A DNA stretch of 64,000 nucleotides from Igneacidithiobacillus sp028697715 (GCA_050251535.1 JBFWMO010000001.1:124001-188000), one strand, 5' to 3'. Positions 34,649 through 43,997 are shown, counted from the stretch's first letter. Made by a program: numbers and translations. The notes: generated by a model not told the origin, from the sequence alone.

Positions 34649-35638
34649 ATGAGAAAACGTAGCGCCAGAATAGAGGCCCTTCTGGGAGAAATGATGCCGC
34701 TCGCGCACGCGGTCGGTAATGCACTGAAGCACGGTTCGGAGATGTCGCGATTGCTGACATCGCTCTACAGCATCATGTACGAACGTGACGACGAAGCCTT
34801 TCAGGCGGTGCTTGAAACGCTCCGTGCCGAGGGTCTGACCGATCTTTGGCAATACTTTTGGGATCGGGCTACTGACATGGCTTGTGCGAAATCCTATGAA
34901 AATGACTACCGCAGCCTCCTGATTGCCGTTCCCTTCCTGGCTCCCTGGTCCGGGGAATGTCGAGCGGCTGACCGCAAGGCGCTTTCTCAGGTTCTAAAGA
35001 AGCAGGGTGTCATACCCCCGCGTGGCAAAATCCACTGGGTTCAGCAACCGCAGTCGATTTACCATTTGAGAGATACCAGCCCAATGCAGCTGTGGGCATT
35101 GAACACGCCCACAGCCACAGCCCCCTATCCATGGAACTATAGCCGTGTGACGACGCCTACCATGTACCTGTTGGTGGGGCGATTGGAGTTTCCAGAGCAA
35201 AGCAAGCTCCACTGGCCCAATCCGGAATTGCTCATCCAGGCCCAAGCCGAAGCACTGGGCTGGCCGGTAGAAACGCTCGACGCCTGTGCCCCCTTGCAAT
35301 TCTTTCTGGAAAGTGTGGATGATGAACCCGATTCCAGGGAGGATCGCCTGCTAGAGATGGTCTTCTCGGTCGCTGCAGCAGCAAAAAAACAGATTGAGGA
35401 AGAGCACCTTCCTGCAAAGGACTGTAGGGTCCTCCTGGAGGATGGATTAGATAATATGATCCATATCTATCTCCAGCCCAAGCATGGACGCAGAAACCTG
35501 CTCTGCAGCCTAGACTACGAGGCCGTCAGAGTGGCTCGGACACAGATCACGGACAAACTCAAACAAGTGCTGGAGGATTTCGGTTTCCCGGTGATCCAGA
35601 GTGGGCCTGCTGAAGCGCCATCGACTAAGCTGCACTAA
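34649..35638 (+). CDS. Unknown protein downstream of rnhA
   Basis: 329 residues from ATG 34649; weak ribosome binding site. No signal peptide or membrane segment. Helical N-terminus, acidic middle. A short motif HWVQQPQSIYHLRD and a strand-rich centre (TMYLLVGRLEFP) are visible but I do not recognise a family. Last gene before the cargo region. Confidence 0.6.
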   Translation: MRKRSARIEALLGEMMPLAHAVGNALKHGSEMSRLLTSLYSIMYERDDEAFQAVLETLRAEGLTDLWQYFWDRATDMACAKSYENDYRSLLIAVPFLAPWSGECRAADRKALSQVLKKQGVIPPRGKIHWVQQPQSIYHLRDTSPMQLWALNTPTATAPYPWNYSRVTTPTMYLLVGRLEFPEQSKLHWPNPELLIQAQAEALGWPVETLDACAPLQFFLESVDDEPDSREDRLLEMVFSVAAAAKKQIEEEHLPAKDCRVLLEDGLDNMIHIYLQPKHGRRNLLCSLDYEAVRVARTQITDKLKQVLEDFGFPVIQSGPAEAPSTKLH

Positions 35639-35810
35639 TGGGCTACTGGGTGTGGTTAGCCAAATCTTTGGTACTCTGGCCAAGCTTTTTGAGCTATGTG
35701 CGAATCCTGGTTATAAACCCAAGAGTCCGGAGGACAAAGACCTGAGTGACCCATGCCTGCACTGGGTTGAAAAATGACAATCGGTGAGAGGCGCATGCAG
35801 AAGGCTATGT

Positions 35811-35907
35811 GGCACTTCGAAAAACCCTGGTTTTCGCAGAATGCCGATCTGCAACCATTTGATTCTTTTGGGTCGGCTTTTCGTCCGGCGGAGTTTTTCG
35901 AAGTGCC
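35811..35907. mobile_element. 97-bp MITE-like element
   Basis: Terminal inverted repeats GGCACTTCGAAAAAC (35811-35825) and GTTTTTCGAAGTGCC (35893-35907), flanked by CTATGT and CTATGG as a near-direct repeat. Too short to code; mobilised in trans if active. The rest of 35639-36168 contains no gene I can support. Confidence 0.55.
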
Positions 35908-36168
35908 CTATGGTAGTAATGCGGTTGTAACCACTTTATGGCGCTATGGTCTGTGCAGCCCCCGTCAACGGTGTCCTGTGGGAATTCCAGGTTGAAGGGC
36001 CGGTACAGACTGATTGCGGACATTCAGCAGAGGAAAGCCAATGACATCATCCGACCCTGAGCGGCCATTCGTATGTTTTAAATAAATGGTCGGCTGTTTC
36101 ACGCATTGCGGACAGCCATAGCCACTGAGCAACCATAAAGGGTCATGGAAACTAGTGGCGGCTCGGTC

Positions 36169-36870
36169 TCAAGGCTTGCGAACCCTACATGCTGATACAA
36201 ATGCGCTACCCATGATGGTGGGTATTACCCGACTATATAGCTCCGCCCCACTCATGACCATCGTAGGTTTTAATGTTTGGATTCGCGCCAAGTTAGCCAA
36301 GGCCAAAGCAACTTCATATGCTGGCTCCTGCCACTCAGATTGATTTCTTGGTGCAACGTAAACGTTATCGGGTAGATCTGAGGTTATTACACCTCGGTGC
36401 TGAACCTCAGCGAATGGCAGAAAGTAAATGGCGTCAAGTATCTGTGCTTCAAGAGGTGTTATTTGGCTCAAAATCTCAATGTATGCACGATTGACTTCAA
36501 CGCCGCTTTTTTCATTTGCGGCATTCACTAAGAGGTTAATCCAACGATCTTGAAGACTATCATCTTCTTCCATTGATGCTGTTTGTAAAAGCGGAATGGC
36601 GATCTTCATGGGCACAGGCCGAGTGGGGCCTTCAAAGCCCAACTCATGCAACACTTCCTCAGAGCGTTTCATCAAACGAAGCTGACGTTCCCAACGCATA
36701 TAGCGCAAACGATCTTCGAAAATACCCACCCCTTGTTCGAGAGAACCCGCAATGAAACGCGAAATGAACCTCCCAGCTTCCCTTGAAGCATCAATTGCTT
36801 TGCCAGTTGTCTTTGCTACTTCGACTACGGCTTTTGCGGTTTCAGACGATGGATCTGTGAAGTCGGCCAT
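36169..36870 (-). CDS. Abi-alpha (DUF4393) abortive infection-type protein
   Basis: 233 residues. The block PVPMKIAIPLLQTASMEEDD followed by SLQDRWINLLVNAAN is characteristic of the Abi-alpha/DUF4393 family, linked to phage resistance. It has an amphipathic helical N-terminus. It lies 108 nt beyond an attC-like site on the same strand, so it may have been an integron cassette too. Confidence 0.75.
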   Translation of the reverse strand: MADFTDPSSETAKAVVEVAKTTGKAIDASREAGRFISRFIAGSLEQGVGIFEDRLRYMRWERQLRLMKRSEEVLHELGFEGPTRPVPMKIAIPLLQTASMEEDDSLQDRWINLLVNAANEKSGVEVNRAYIEILSQITPLEAQILDAIYFLPFAEVQHRGVITSDLPDNVYVAPRNQSEWQEPAYEVALALANLARIQTLKPTMVMSGAELYSRVIPTIMGSAFVSACRVRKP

Positions 36871-36977
36871 TAATCATCCAGATTTTTGCAAGGAGCACTT
36901 TGAAGCGACGGAAGTCGACCCATAGTTGTCGGTCGCGTCCCGGTGACGCTCTGTCGTTTCCAGACCCAACAGCGACC

Positions 36978-37046
36978 GTTCAACGTTGGAGGTAACCGGC
37001 CTTGCGCGGCTGCATGCGCAAGGTCCGGTTGACCGAAGGGTTGGGC
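36978..37046 (-). other. attC-like integron recombination site 1
   Basis: 69 bp bounded by GTTCAAC (36978-36984) and GTTGGGC (37040-37046), matching RYYYAAC/GTTRRRY in both orientations. The interior is a strong imperfect hairpin: GGTAACCGG-CCTTGCGC (36991-37007) against GCGCAAGG and CCGGTTGACC (37016-37034). It lies 25 nt downstream of the HEPN-like gene stop, as in a cassette. Confidence 0.7.
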
Positions 37047-37071
37047 ATCGAGGAAATTGTCTGGGAGCGCA

Positions 37072-37827
37072 TCAGTTTCGCAGCATGAGTTGCTTTTCCT
37101 TCCCTAGCCGAACGCATGCCTCATATGCGGAATGGCGCTGATAAAACTCTTCTGTATATACGAGCCCACGCCCCAAGCCCTCGGCTGAACAAAGCACGTC
37201 AAAGAGCAACAGCATCCTCACGCAATTCATTCGGTCGACGTCTTTCGGGCCGCGCAGTCCATGGAGAAGTCCATGGCGATTAAAAAAGAACTGTGGCGGA
37301 ATCTGCGCGTTATAGCGCGCATAGATTGCCGAAAGAATCATCTCCGCTTCATGCCGTGATTCCGAGTCCGGATGTTTTCTGACCGCCGCACGCAAAGCCG
37401 CAAATGATGGATCGGGCATCTCAGGCTGCCAGCCCGACAATTGCCGCAGATATTGTTCGCAAACAATGAATAGCGTCGCCAGAGCGGCTGTGTAGTAACC
37501 ACGGTAGTAGCAAAGAATGGCTTCGTCGATCAGCGGAACCAGTTGTCCGAAGAGAGAAGATTCTTTGTATGGGCCGCTCGTCATTGCTGCTCTTTCATCG
37601 ACGTTCATGAGCTGAAACGACATTACATCAAACGCCCGCGCCGCAAGATCATCGATCACGTCGGGGGAGAGCGTTCCTTGAGCCGAGTGCGCCAAAGCTT
37701 CATTTGCGATATCACGAGCCAGCGATGCCTCATCTGAGGTTAAGCGAATATCCGCTCGCCACCCTAGAAGTAGGAGTCCATCGTGTACCCGTCCGACCTC
37801 ATCCTCGTCCCAGTCAGCAAAGCTCAT
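37072..37827 (-). CDS. HEPN-like protein in an integron cassette
   Basis: 251 residues from ATG 37827. The motif FNRHGLLHG gives R-x4-H as in HEPN ribonucleases. A helical region (YYRGYYTAALATLFIVCEQY) precedes it. It lies between two attC-like sites on its own strand, with GTTAGGC only 6 nt before the start, a typical cassette boundary. HEPN proteins often act as RNases in defence or TA systems. The partner, if any, is not seen. Confidence 0.6.
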   Translation of the reverse strand: MSFADWDEDEVGRVHDGLLLLGWRADIRLTSDEASLARDIANEALAHSAQGTLSPDVIDDLAARAFDVMSFQLMNVDERAAMTSGPYKESSLFGQLVPLIDEAILCYYRGYYTAALATLFIVCEQYLRQLSGWQPEMPDPSFAALRAAVRKHPDSESRHEAEMILSAIYARYNAQIPPQFFFNRHGLLHGLRGPKDVDRMNCVRMLLLFDVLCSAEGLGRGLVYTEEFYQRHSAYEACVRLGKEKQLMLRN

Positions 37828-37833
37828 ATCGAT

Positions 37834-37904
37834 GCCTAACGTAAATTCGACTGCACTGACGGTGCAGCATAACAATCCAGAGTGCAGTCTAACATTGGTT
37901 GGTC
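37834..37904 (-). other. attC-like integron recombination site 2
   Basis: Read on the minus strand: GACCAAC (37904-37898), 8 nt, GACTGCACT, loop, AGTGCAGTC (37857-37849), 8 nt, GTTAGGC (37840-37834). The first core deviates from RYYYAAC at one position; spacing is symmetrical. Confidence 0.6.
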
Positions 37905-38098
37905 CAGTAATGTGGTTATGCTCATGTACGGTCCCTTTCGGACACCCCAAAATACCTAAACCTGGCCACGACCCGAATGACCGCTTCTGGCCGCTTACTG
38001 CCCATTCGGTGAAGCACCAGTTGCCTGCTGGTCGGATCATAGACGAGCCAGTCAGGATCTGCCAAGTAATCTCCGGATGGTGACCATTTCGGAGAGAC

Positions 38099-38779
38099 CT
38101 AGCCGTTAACTTCCACCCCGAAGGTAAGCCAGAACCCACGCTGCCCTTCGCTTGTAGTCCAGATTTTTCGATCTCCAGATTTTCTCCTGATCCATCCAAG
38201 TTGCTCAAAGGCTTGCAGCAAGGCGGAACCCAGCGCACCGCCGATGTGTGGCCGACGCTCGCTCCAGTCGATACATCGGCGGGCGAACAGTCGCTGTTGT
38301 CGATGCAGCATCGGCACATCCAGCCCAAATTTCGCGAGCTCCTTTTCGCCACCATCGGTGACTTGAAAATCTCGATCCTGCAGAACTAACCAGCCTTTTC
38401 CCATCATGGCGTTGGCCAAGTCGACAGCGATTTTGCCTGCCAAGTGATCATAACAGGTTCTTGCCCGGTGTAATCGCTCAATGCTTGTCCGATCAGGTCG
38501 ATCCCTGATGCAGGGCTGGGTAGATAGAGCCAGCAGATTCTCGAGAATCTCAGCCACTTCAGGTCCTGCGATCCGGTAATACCTATAGCGCAGGCATTGC
38601 TCCACGGCGAGTAGTTTTGCTTCCACCATGCGGGCAAGGTGATGGCTGGCCGTCTGCGGCGTTACTCCCGTGCGGTAGGCCAGTTCGCCGGCCGGAAGTG
38701 CTTCACCACCGATGAGCGCATAGACAATGCCCATCCTGGTGGGCGATCCCAGCAACCCAGCTATTCGCGCACTATCCAT
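38099..38779 (-). CDS. ArsR-type winged-helix regulator
   Basis: 226 residues. An N-terminal winged helix (ARIAGLLGSPTRMGIVYALI, then TGVTPQTASHHLARMVEAKLL) is followed by a larger C-terminal domain than classic ArsR. No CxC metal site is apparent. GGAGG upstream. Divergent from the cupin gene, with GGCT-N11-AGCC (about 38801-38822) in the 95-bp gap as a possible operator. Confidence 0.82.
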   Translation of the reverse strand: MDSARIAGLLGSPTRMGIVYALIGGEALPAGELAYRTGVTPQTASHHLARMVEAKLLAVEQCLRYRYYRIAGPEVAEILENLLALSTQPCIRDRPDRTSIERLHRARTCYDHLAGKIAVDLANAMMGKGWLVLQDRDFQVTDGGEKELAKFGLDVPMLHRQQRLFARRCIDWSERRPHIGGALGSALLQAFEQLGWIRRKSGDRKIWTTSEGQRGFWLTFGVEVNG

Positions 38780-38874
38780 CTGGCCTCCATTGCATGTTTA
38801 GACGGCTATCGAATCATCAGCCTAGACTTAGCCAGTATACTTGGTCTTTCACCATCCATGAAAAGGAGTAACCC

Positions 38875-39297
38875 ATGTCATTGCATCCAATTACCGCGAC
38901 CCCAGACCAAATGCCTTGGATTCCAGGAAGTGAAGCCTTGGGCGAGCAGGTGCTCTTTCAAGGGCAGGAAACTGTGCATTTCAAGATTCTCAGTGACCGC
39001 CGAGCGGAGGGAGGCGGCCTGGCGCAGATAGTGCGCTTTTCTCCACCCGCCGGTACGCTCATTAAGATTGTGGCCAATGCACGATCCGATGAACATATCT
39101 ACATACTTACCGGAGGTCATTGTGACAAATCGGGAAGGCAGCGACTTTTCCCAGGGGAATACCTTCTCCATCCTGAGGGCTTGGCGCATGGTGCTTTTCT
39201 GGGCATTGAGACCATCGCCTATCAAATTTATAGCGGAGAGCCGGATGAACTCTTGGAGTTCCAGATCCTCCCTCTCGCTCGAACCACCGGTCAATAG
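38875..39297 (+). CDS. ChrR-like cupin protein
   Basis: 140 residues with a single cupin barrel: DEHIYILTGGHCD then GEYLLHPEGLAHG supply His/Glu metal ligands. AAGGAG precedes the ATG. Likely a small metal-binding enzyme or sensor, controlled by the divergent ArsR-type regulator. Confidence 0.75.
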   Translation: MSLHPITATPDQMPWIPGSEALGEQVLFQGQETVHFKILSDRRAEGGGLAQIVRFSPPAGTLIKIVANARSDEHIYILTGGHCDKSGRQRLFPGEYLLHPEGLAHGAFLGIETIAYQIYSGEPDELLEFQILPLARTTGQ

Positions 39298-39448
39298 TTT
39301 AGTGTCAGTCTGGCGGAACCCGGACGTAGGGGCGCATCTGACCATCGGAGCGGGTGAGCAGTGGATCGGGGATATGTGGAGCTGAGGCCGGTGTTAAGCC
39401 TTGGATAGAGAATGGGTAGGGGGTAGTCGTGCCACTCGTTGAATGGGC

Positions 39449-39472
39449 GGTTACGCTGCCCTGCCGCCGTTG
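39449..39472 (+). repeat. 24-bp direct repeat, left copy
   Basis: TTACGCTGCCCTGCCGCCG plus flanking bases is repeated exactly at 46919-46942. A 15-bp core recurs inverted at 59366-59380. 39298-39691 otherwise holds no gene I can support. Confidence 0.6.
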
Positions 39473-39691
39473 AGCCCTGATGGGCGGCAGCAGACTGTAA
39501 GCGGCCATCCAGCTTTCGTTGGCGACGGGCGGGGTAATGCGTTCCTTGAATCAGGCACCCAGTCGAAACCGACAACTAGACAATACCATCCGAAAGCATA
39601 GTACCATTGGTTTTATCTACCCTTCATCACTGCTACGCTGGAGTCGACCTTGGCCCCGTCCCTCTCCACGAACACTCTCTGAGATCATGTT

Positions 39692-40090
39692 ATGCGCATA
39701 GACCGCTTGGATCATGTCGTCCTGACCGTGGTGGATATATCTGCTACGATCGCCTTCTATTCACGGGTATTGGGCATGCAGGAAATCACCTTTAGTGACC
39801 AGCGAAGGGCCTTGGCCTTTGGGCAGCAAAAAATCAACCTGCATTCGGCAGGGCGTCCCATCGCTCCGCATGCGGCCAGTCCCACTCCCGGGTCGGCGGA
39901 TTTGTGCTTCATTGTGGCCGGTGGTCTCGAAGAAGTGCTCGCCCATCTGCAGGTCTGCGGAGTTGCCCTGGAAGCCGGTCCGGTGCCCCGCACTGGAGCC
40001 ACGGGGCCGATCACCTCTGTCTATTTTCGGGATCCCGATGGCAATTTGCTGGAGGTGGCCACGTATGATCAGCCGATACAACTGTCATGA
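39692..40090 (+). CDS. VOC-family (glyoxalase-fold) protein
   Basis: 132 residues: start RIDRLDHVVLTVVDI with metal ligand His8, FYSRVLGM, and the final YFRDPDGNLLEVATY with Glu ligand. Dioxygenase, lyase or antibiotic-binding roles are all known for this fold. First gene of the 39692-46817 operon. Overlaps the SDR gene by ATGA. Confidence 0.85.
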   Translation: MRIDRLDHVVLTVVDISATIAFYSRVLGMQEITFSDQRRALAFGQQKINLHSAGRPIAPHAASPTPGSADLCFIVAGGLEEVLAHLQVCGVALEAGPVPRTGATGPITSVYFRDPDGNLLEVATYDQPIQLS

Positions 40091-40830
40091 CCGGTAATTC
40101 GCGCGTCGCACTAGTTACCGGCGCCACCTCCGGCATTGGTCTGGCTATCGCGCAGCGTTTGACGCAGGCGGGATATTGGGTGGCCCTGCATTCCCGCACC
40201 TCCTCCGCTGCGGGTCTACAAGCGGCAGCAACGCTGGTGGGTGCCCACTATTTTCAGGCAGACTTGCTAGAGGATGGTGAGCGCAGGGATCTGATCAATC
40301 AGGTGTATACGCACTATGGTCGGCTCGACGTGCTGGTCAATAACGCGGGTGAGTCCAGCATGATTCCGCATGATGATCTACAGGCCGCGACACCCGATAT
40401 CTGGCACCGCCTCTACGAACTCCATGTGGTGGCGCCCTGGCAACTCGTCGCGCTGAGTGAACCCTATCTGCGCGCGGCATCGACGGCCGAACACCCGGCA
40501 TCGGTGTTAAATATCAGCTCCCATGCCGGCGTCCGACCCAAGGGGGCTTCCATACCTTACGCCGCCAGCAAGGCCGCATTGATCCATGTCACCCGCTTAC
40601 TCGCCAAAACCTTGGGACCCGATATCCGGGTGAACGCTATCGCACCGGGGCTGGTGGATACGCCGCTGACCGAAGATTGGGCGACCATTCGCGAACAATG
40701 GATTCGCGATGCCCCCATGGGTCGGAGTGCGCGGCCTGGCGACGTCGCGGATGTTGCCATGATGCTAACCGAATCGAGCTATCTGACGGGAGAGGTGATT
40801 CTTGTGGACGGCGGGATGAATCTTATTTAA
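40087..40830 (+). CDS. Short-chain dehydrogenase/reductase
   Basis: 247 residues: nucleotide-binding TGATSGIG at 11-18, NNAG, catalytic Tyr158 and Lys162 (YAASK), and a C-terminal SYLTGEVILVDGG typical of FabG-like SDRs. An NAD(P)H-dependent ketone/alcohol interconversion in the cluster pathway is likely. Confidence 0.92.
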   Translation: MTGNSRVALVTGATSGIGLAIAQRLTQAGYWVALHSRTSSAAGLQAAATLVGAHYFQADLLEDGERRDLINQVYTHYGRLDVLVNNAGESSMIPHDDLQAATPDIWHRLYELHVVAPWQLVALSEPYLRAASTAEHPASVLNISSHAGVRPKGASIPYAASKAALIHVTRLLAKTLGPDIRVNAIAPGLVDTPLTEDWATIREQWIRDAPMGRSARPGDVADVAMMLTESSYLTGEVILVDGGMNLI

Positions 40831-40870
40831 CCAGCCCCAATCGATGAAAAATCCGTCAAAAGAGGTGCAT

Positions 40871-41401
40871 ATGATTTACACAGTTGAATGCAGCTTTACC
40901 GACCCGTCTGCAGAGGATGAATGGAATGCCTTTTACAGCAATGAAAAGTTGCCCGCGTTAATTTCTGTTAGGGGGTTTCTCACATCCCAACGATTTAAAT
41001 TGTCCGATGGAATACCTTCTGCGCCAACTTATCTCGCTATTCACACTATCGCCAATGAGGGGGTTCTTGAAAGCGCTGATTATCACCAAAATGGTGGCGG
41101 CAATTTTGCAAAGTGGCAACCCATGATTACAGATTGGCATAGGAATATTTATGGAGGGATCGATCTGTTCGCAAATGTCACAAATGAACAGCGATTGTTA
41201 ATTAGCAACGAAAGCGGTGACGCATTAAGAGCGCTTGGGTTTCAAGTTCTGCATCTATGGGCAACAGGACTTGATCGGACGCCAATGGAACGTTGGGTGG
41301 CGATTTCCGGCAATCTACCAGATCCTGCCCATCATCTGAAAGCAGGTGGAGTATGTATATACGTCCCTATGGGAAGTCAATTACAGAGTGATTCCACGTA
41401 A
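40871..41401 (+). CDS. EthD-like alpha-beta barrel protein
   Basis: 176 residues from ATG 40871, chosen for AGAGG 5 nt upstream over ATG 40844. The start IYTVECSFTDPSAEDEWNAF resembles dimeric alpha-beta barrel (EthD/monooxygenase-like) proteins of aromatic or polyketide metabolism. More AT-rich than its neighbours. Confidence 0.55.
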   Translation: MIYTVECSFTDPSAEDEWNAFYSNEKLPALISVRGFLTSQRFKLSDGIPSAPTYLAIHTIANEGVLESADYHQNGGGNFAKWQPMITDWHRNIYGGIDLFANVTNEQRLLISNESGDALRALGFQVLHLWATGLDRTPMERWVAISGNLPDPAHHLKAGGVCIYVPMGSQLQSDST

Positions 41402-41494
41402 TTATCATACGCAGAACAAATGAATTGTGATTTTGCACTCTATGGCGCATCGCGGTGAACGTAATGGATTATTTCACAACGACGAAGGACGGCC

Positions 41495-41989
41495 ATGCAT
41501 CAGATCGTGACACAGATTGATATTGCGGCATCACCGGAGCGTGTGTGGTCCATCCTCATGGATTTCCCCGCCTATCCGCAATGGAATCCCTTCATTCGCT
41601 CGCTTTCCGGAGTGGCGAAGCCGGGAGAGAAGCTGCGTGCGACCATTCAACCCGAGGAACGCCGGGCCATGACCATCCGGCCGAGGGTACTGAACGCAGC
41701 AGATCAACAAGAACTGCGCTGGCTGGGTCACCTGGGATTCCCGGGTTTCTTTGACGGCGAGCACTACTTTCAACTCACCACGATCGGTAATGGGTATACG
41801 CGGTTCACCCAGGGAGAGCGATTCTCAGGCATTCTGGTGGGCATGTTCGTATCCAGCATGGAAGCAGCGACAAAAGCGGGTTTTAATGCAATGAATCTGG
41901 CATTGAAGAATCGCGCGGAGGCAAATGGGGAATGGAATCTGGTGGATATGGCAGATATCCGTGTATTGCGCGAATCCACGCAGAAATAA
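41495..41989 (+). CDS. SRPBCC (START/Bet v1-like) protein
   Basis: 164 residues: IDIAASPERVWSILMDFPAY and WNPFIRSLSG are hallmarks of SRPBCC ligand-binding and cyclase-type folds. Hydrophobic pocket for a small molecule expected. ATG 41495. Confidence 0.85.
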   Translation: MHQIVTQIDIAASPERVWSILMDFPAYPQWNPFIRSLSGVAKPGEKLRATIQPEERRAMTIRPRVLNAADQQELRWLGHLGFPGFFDGEHYFQLTTIGNGYTRFTQGERFSGILVGMFVSSMEAATKAGFNAMNLALKNRAEANGEWNLVDMADIRVLRESTQK

Positions 41990-41999
41990 CAGGAAATCT

Positions 42000-42674
42000 A
42001 TGAAACCCGCAAAATTCGATACCCAGCCGTCGCAGCACTTCCTGATGGAAAGCGCCACCGTAGATTATGCGCATGCCGATATCCGCAAGTTGGCGTCCGC
42101 GCTGTCCTCTGACGATTCAACGGCAACCGCCAGGCGCTGCTTCGAATGGGTACGCGATCACATTGCGCACAGCATGGATTTTCACCGGGAAGAAGTGACC
42201 TGCGCAGCGTCGGATGTGTTGCAGCAAGGCACTGGCCTATGCACCGCGAAAAGTCATCTGCTCGTGGCCTTATGGCGCGCCAACCAAATCCCTGCAGGAT
42301 TTTGTTATCAACGACTGACGCTGGATGGCCCTAATCCGCCCTACTGTACACACGGCTTCACCGCCGTCTGGCTGGACGACTGGGGCTGGTATCGTTGTGA
42401 TGCGCGCGGCAACAGCAAACCCGGGATCCACTGCGAATTCACGCCCGGCCAAGAGAACCTGGCCTATCCGACTATGTATAACGGCGAGCAGACCTATCCG
42501 GATATTTGGGCGGAGCCCTGGCCGGATTTGCTCACCGCCATGGAAAAGCTGCAAAACATATCGCAGTATCGGAGCCATCCCATTGACGCCTGCCCACCCG
42601 CCGCGGATTTGTGCGTAAGCGAGCCTACGGGAATGAACATACAGAGCGCGGAGACCGACCATGTATTGCCCTGA
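42000..42674 (+). CDS. Transglutaminase-like protein
   Basis: 224 residues with the papain-like triad Cys81 (TGLCTAKSHLL), His118 (CTHGFTAVW) and Asp134 (YRCDARGN). Such proteins can form or break amide bonds. Follows the SRPBCC gene by 10 nt with GGAAA upstream. Confidence 0.85.
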   Translation: MKPAKFDTQPSQHFLMESATVDYAHADIRKLASALSSDDSTATARRCFEWVRDHIAHSMDFHREEVTCAASDVLQQGTGLCTAKSHLLVALWRANQIPAGFCYQRLTLDGPNPPYCTHGFTAVWLDDWGWYRCDARGNSKPGIHCEFTPGQENLAYPTMYNGEQTYPDIWAEPWPDLLTAMEKLQNISQYRSHPIDACPPAADLCVSEPTGMNIQSAETDHVLP

Positions 42675-43320
42675 CCCGTTTGCGGAAACCCGCCCGGAAA
42701 TCCTGCGGGCGCTGATTCAGCGTTATCCCCTCGCAACACTGGTCAATGTGGGTGCTAATGGTCTGGAGGCAAATCATATTCCCTTGTACCTCGCACCCGA
42801 CGAAGCGCCGCAACCGGTGCTGCAAGGCCATGTGGCACGCGCTAATCCCCTGTGGCGGGAGGTGTCCCCGGACAATGAGGTGCTGGTCATCTTTCAGGGG
42901 CCGCAACACTACATCAGCCCCTCGTGGTACGCGACCAAGGCGGAAACCGGCAAGGTGGTGCCTACCTGGAACTATGCTGTCGTCCATGCTTACGGTCGGT
43001 TGCACGTCAGGGACGATCCCGCTTGGGTACGGCAACAGATGGTCGCCCTGACCGCGCAGCAGGAGAACGGCTTTACCCTGCCCTGGCGGGTGGAGGATGC
43101 GCCCCAGGACTTTACGGAGCGGCTCATCCAGCAGGTGGTGGGCATAGAAATCCCCATCTCCCGCTGGGTGGGCAAGTGGAAGGTCAGCCAGAACCAGCCG
43201 CTTTGCAACCGTGACAGTGTCGTTGCGCACCTGGCGCAGCAAAAACAGCCTGATTCTGAGGCCATGGCTGAATATGTTCTGACCAGCCTGAAAGACGACA
43301 AAAAGGACCATGCCGGATGA
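42661..43320 (+). CDS. PaiB/FMN-binding split-barrel protein
   Basis: 219 residues. ISPSWYATKAETGKVVPTWN and the SRWVGKWKVSQNQP tail identify the PaiB family of FMN-binding proteins, historically called negative transcriptional regulators. It overlaps the previous gene by 14 nt, so the cluster is one operon. Confidence 0.85.
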   Translation: MYCPDPFAETRPEILRALIQRYPLATLVNVGANGLEANHIPLYLAPDEAPQPVLQGHVARANPLWREVSPDNEVLVIFQGPQHYISPSWYATKAETGKVVPTWNYAVVHAYGRLHVRDDPAWVRQQMVALTAQQENGFTLPWRVEDAPQDFTERLIQQVVGIEIPISRWVGKWKVSQNQPLCNRDSVVAHLAQQKQPDSEAMAEYVLTSLKDDKKDHAG

Positions 43321-43412
43321 CGATTACCGTGGGTTTTCTGGTATTCCCAGGGATTCAGCTGCTGGATCTGGCAGGTCCCTATGAGATTTTTTTTGCAGTG
43401 CACGAGGGATGA
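43317..43412 (+). pseudogene. Truncated DJ-1/PfpI-family N-terminus
   Basis: 31 codons: VGFLVFPGIQLLDLAGPYEI is the start of DJ-1/PfpI or GlxA-type proteins, then a stop after a T8 run. The remaining ~170 residues are missing. It overlaps PaiB and the next GNAT gene by ATGA at both ends. Confidence 0.65.
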
Positions 43413-43870
43413 TTACGGAGCGTGGACCATTGCTACCCGAGATGGTGATTCGACTGTTGGCGAAGGATGAACTGGCAATGATCTTGCCGCTGGTACAGGA
43501 GCTCAACCCTGGCGTGCCGCCGGCTGTGCTCGCGCAAAGACTTCAGGATATGACCGCACAGGGATATCGATGCGCTGCCGCTTTTGCGGATGATTGCTGT
43601 ATCGGTGTGGCGGGTATCTGGCTGGGAACACGTTTTTGGTGTGGACGCTATCTGGACGTCGACAACGTGATCGTCGACCCGCAGTATCGAGGTGTCGGTA
43701 TCGGTCAACAGCTTATGGATTGGGTAGAGAACTACGCGCACAAAGAGGGCTGCGAAATCATGGTACTGGATGCTTACGTCACCAATCATCCGGCGCACAG
43801 GTTTTATCAGCGCAACGGTTACCAGATCGTCGGCCACCACTTCGTCAAATCATTGCGGTCCACCGGATGA
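43409..43870 (+). CDS. GNAT acetyltransferase
   Basis: 153 residues: acetyl-CoA loop VDPQYRGVGIGQQLM and ending YQRNGYQIVGHHFVK. The true start could be 43442 (MVIRLLAKDEL). Acylates an unknown amine, perhaps the cluster product or a toxin. Confidence 0.85.
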   Translation: MITERGPLLPEMVIRLLAKDELAMILPLVQELNPGVPPAVLAQRLQDMTAQGYRCAAAFADDCCIGVAGIWLGTRFWCGRYLDVDNVIVDPQYRGVGIGQQLMDWVENYAHKEGCEIMVLDAYVTNHPAHRFYQRNGYQIVGHHFVKSLRSTG

Positions 43871-43997
43871 TTTACGAAGCCAACGGTCACGTAGCGGGTG
43901 GTTTGGCCGCTTGAGTTGCACTATGATTTTCTGACCACTTCATGCCAGCGGGAGGCATGGCCATGGCAACGGCAAGACAGCTTGAACAACCTGGAAT

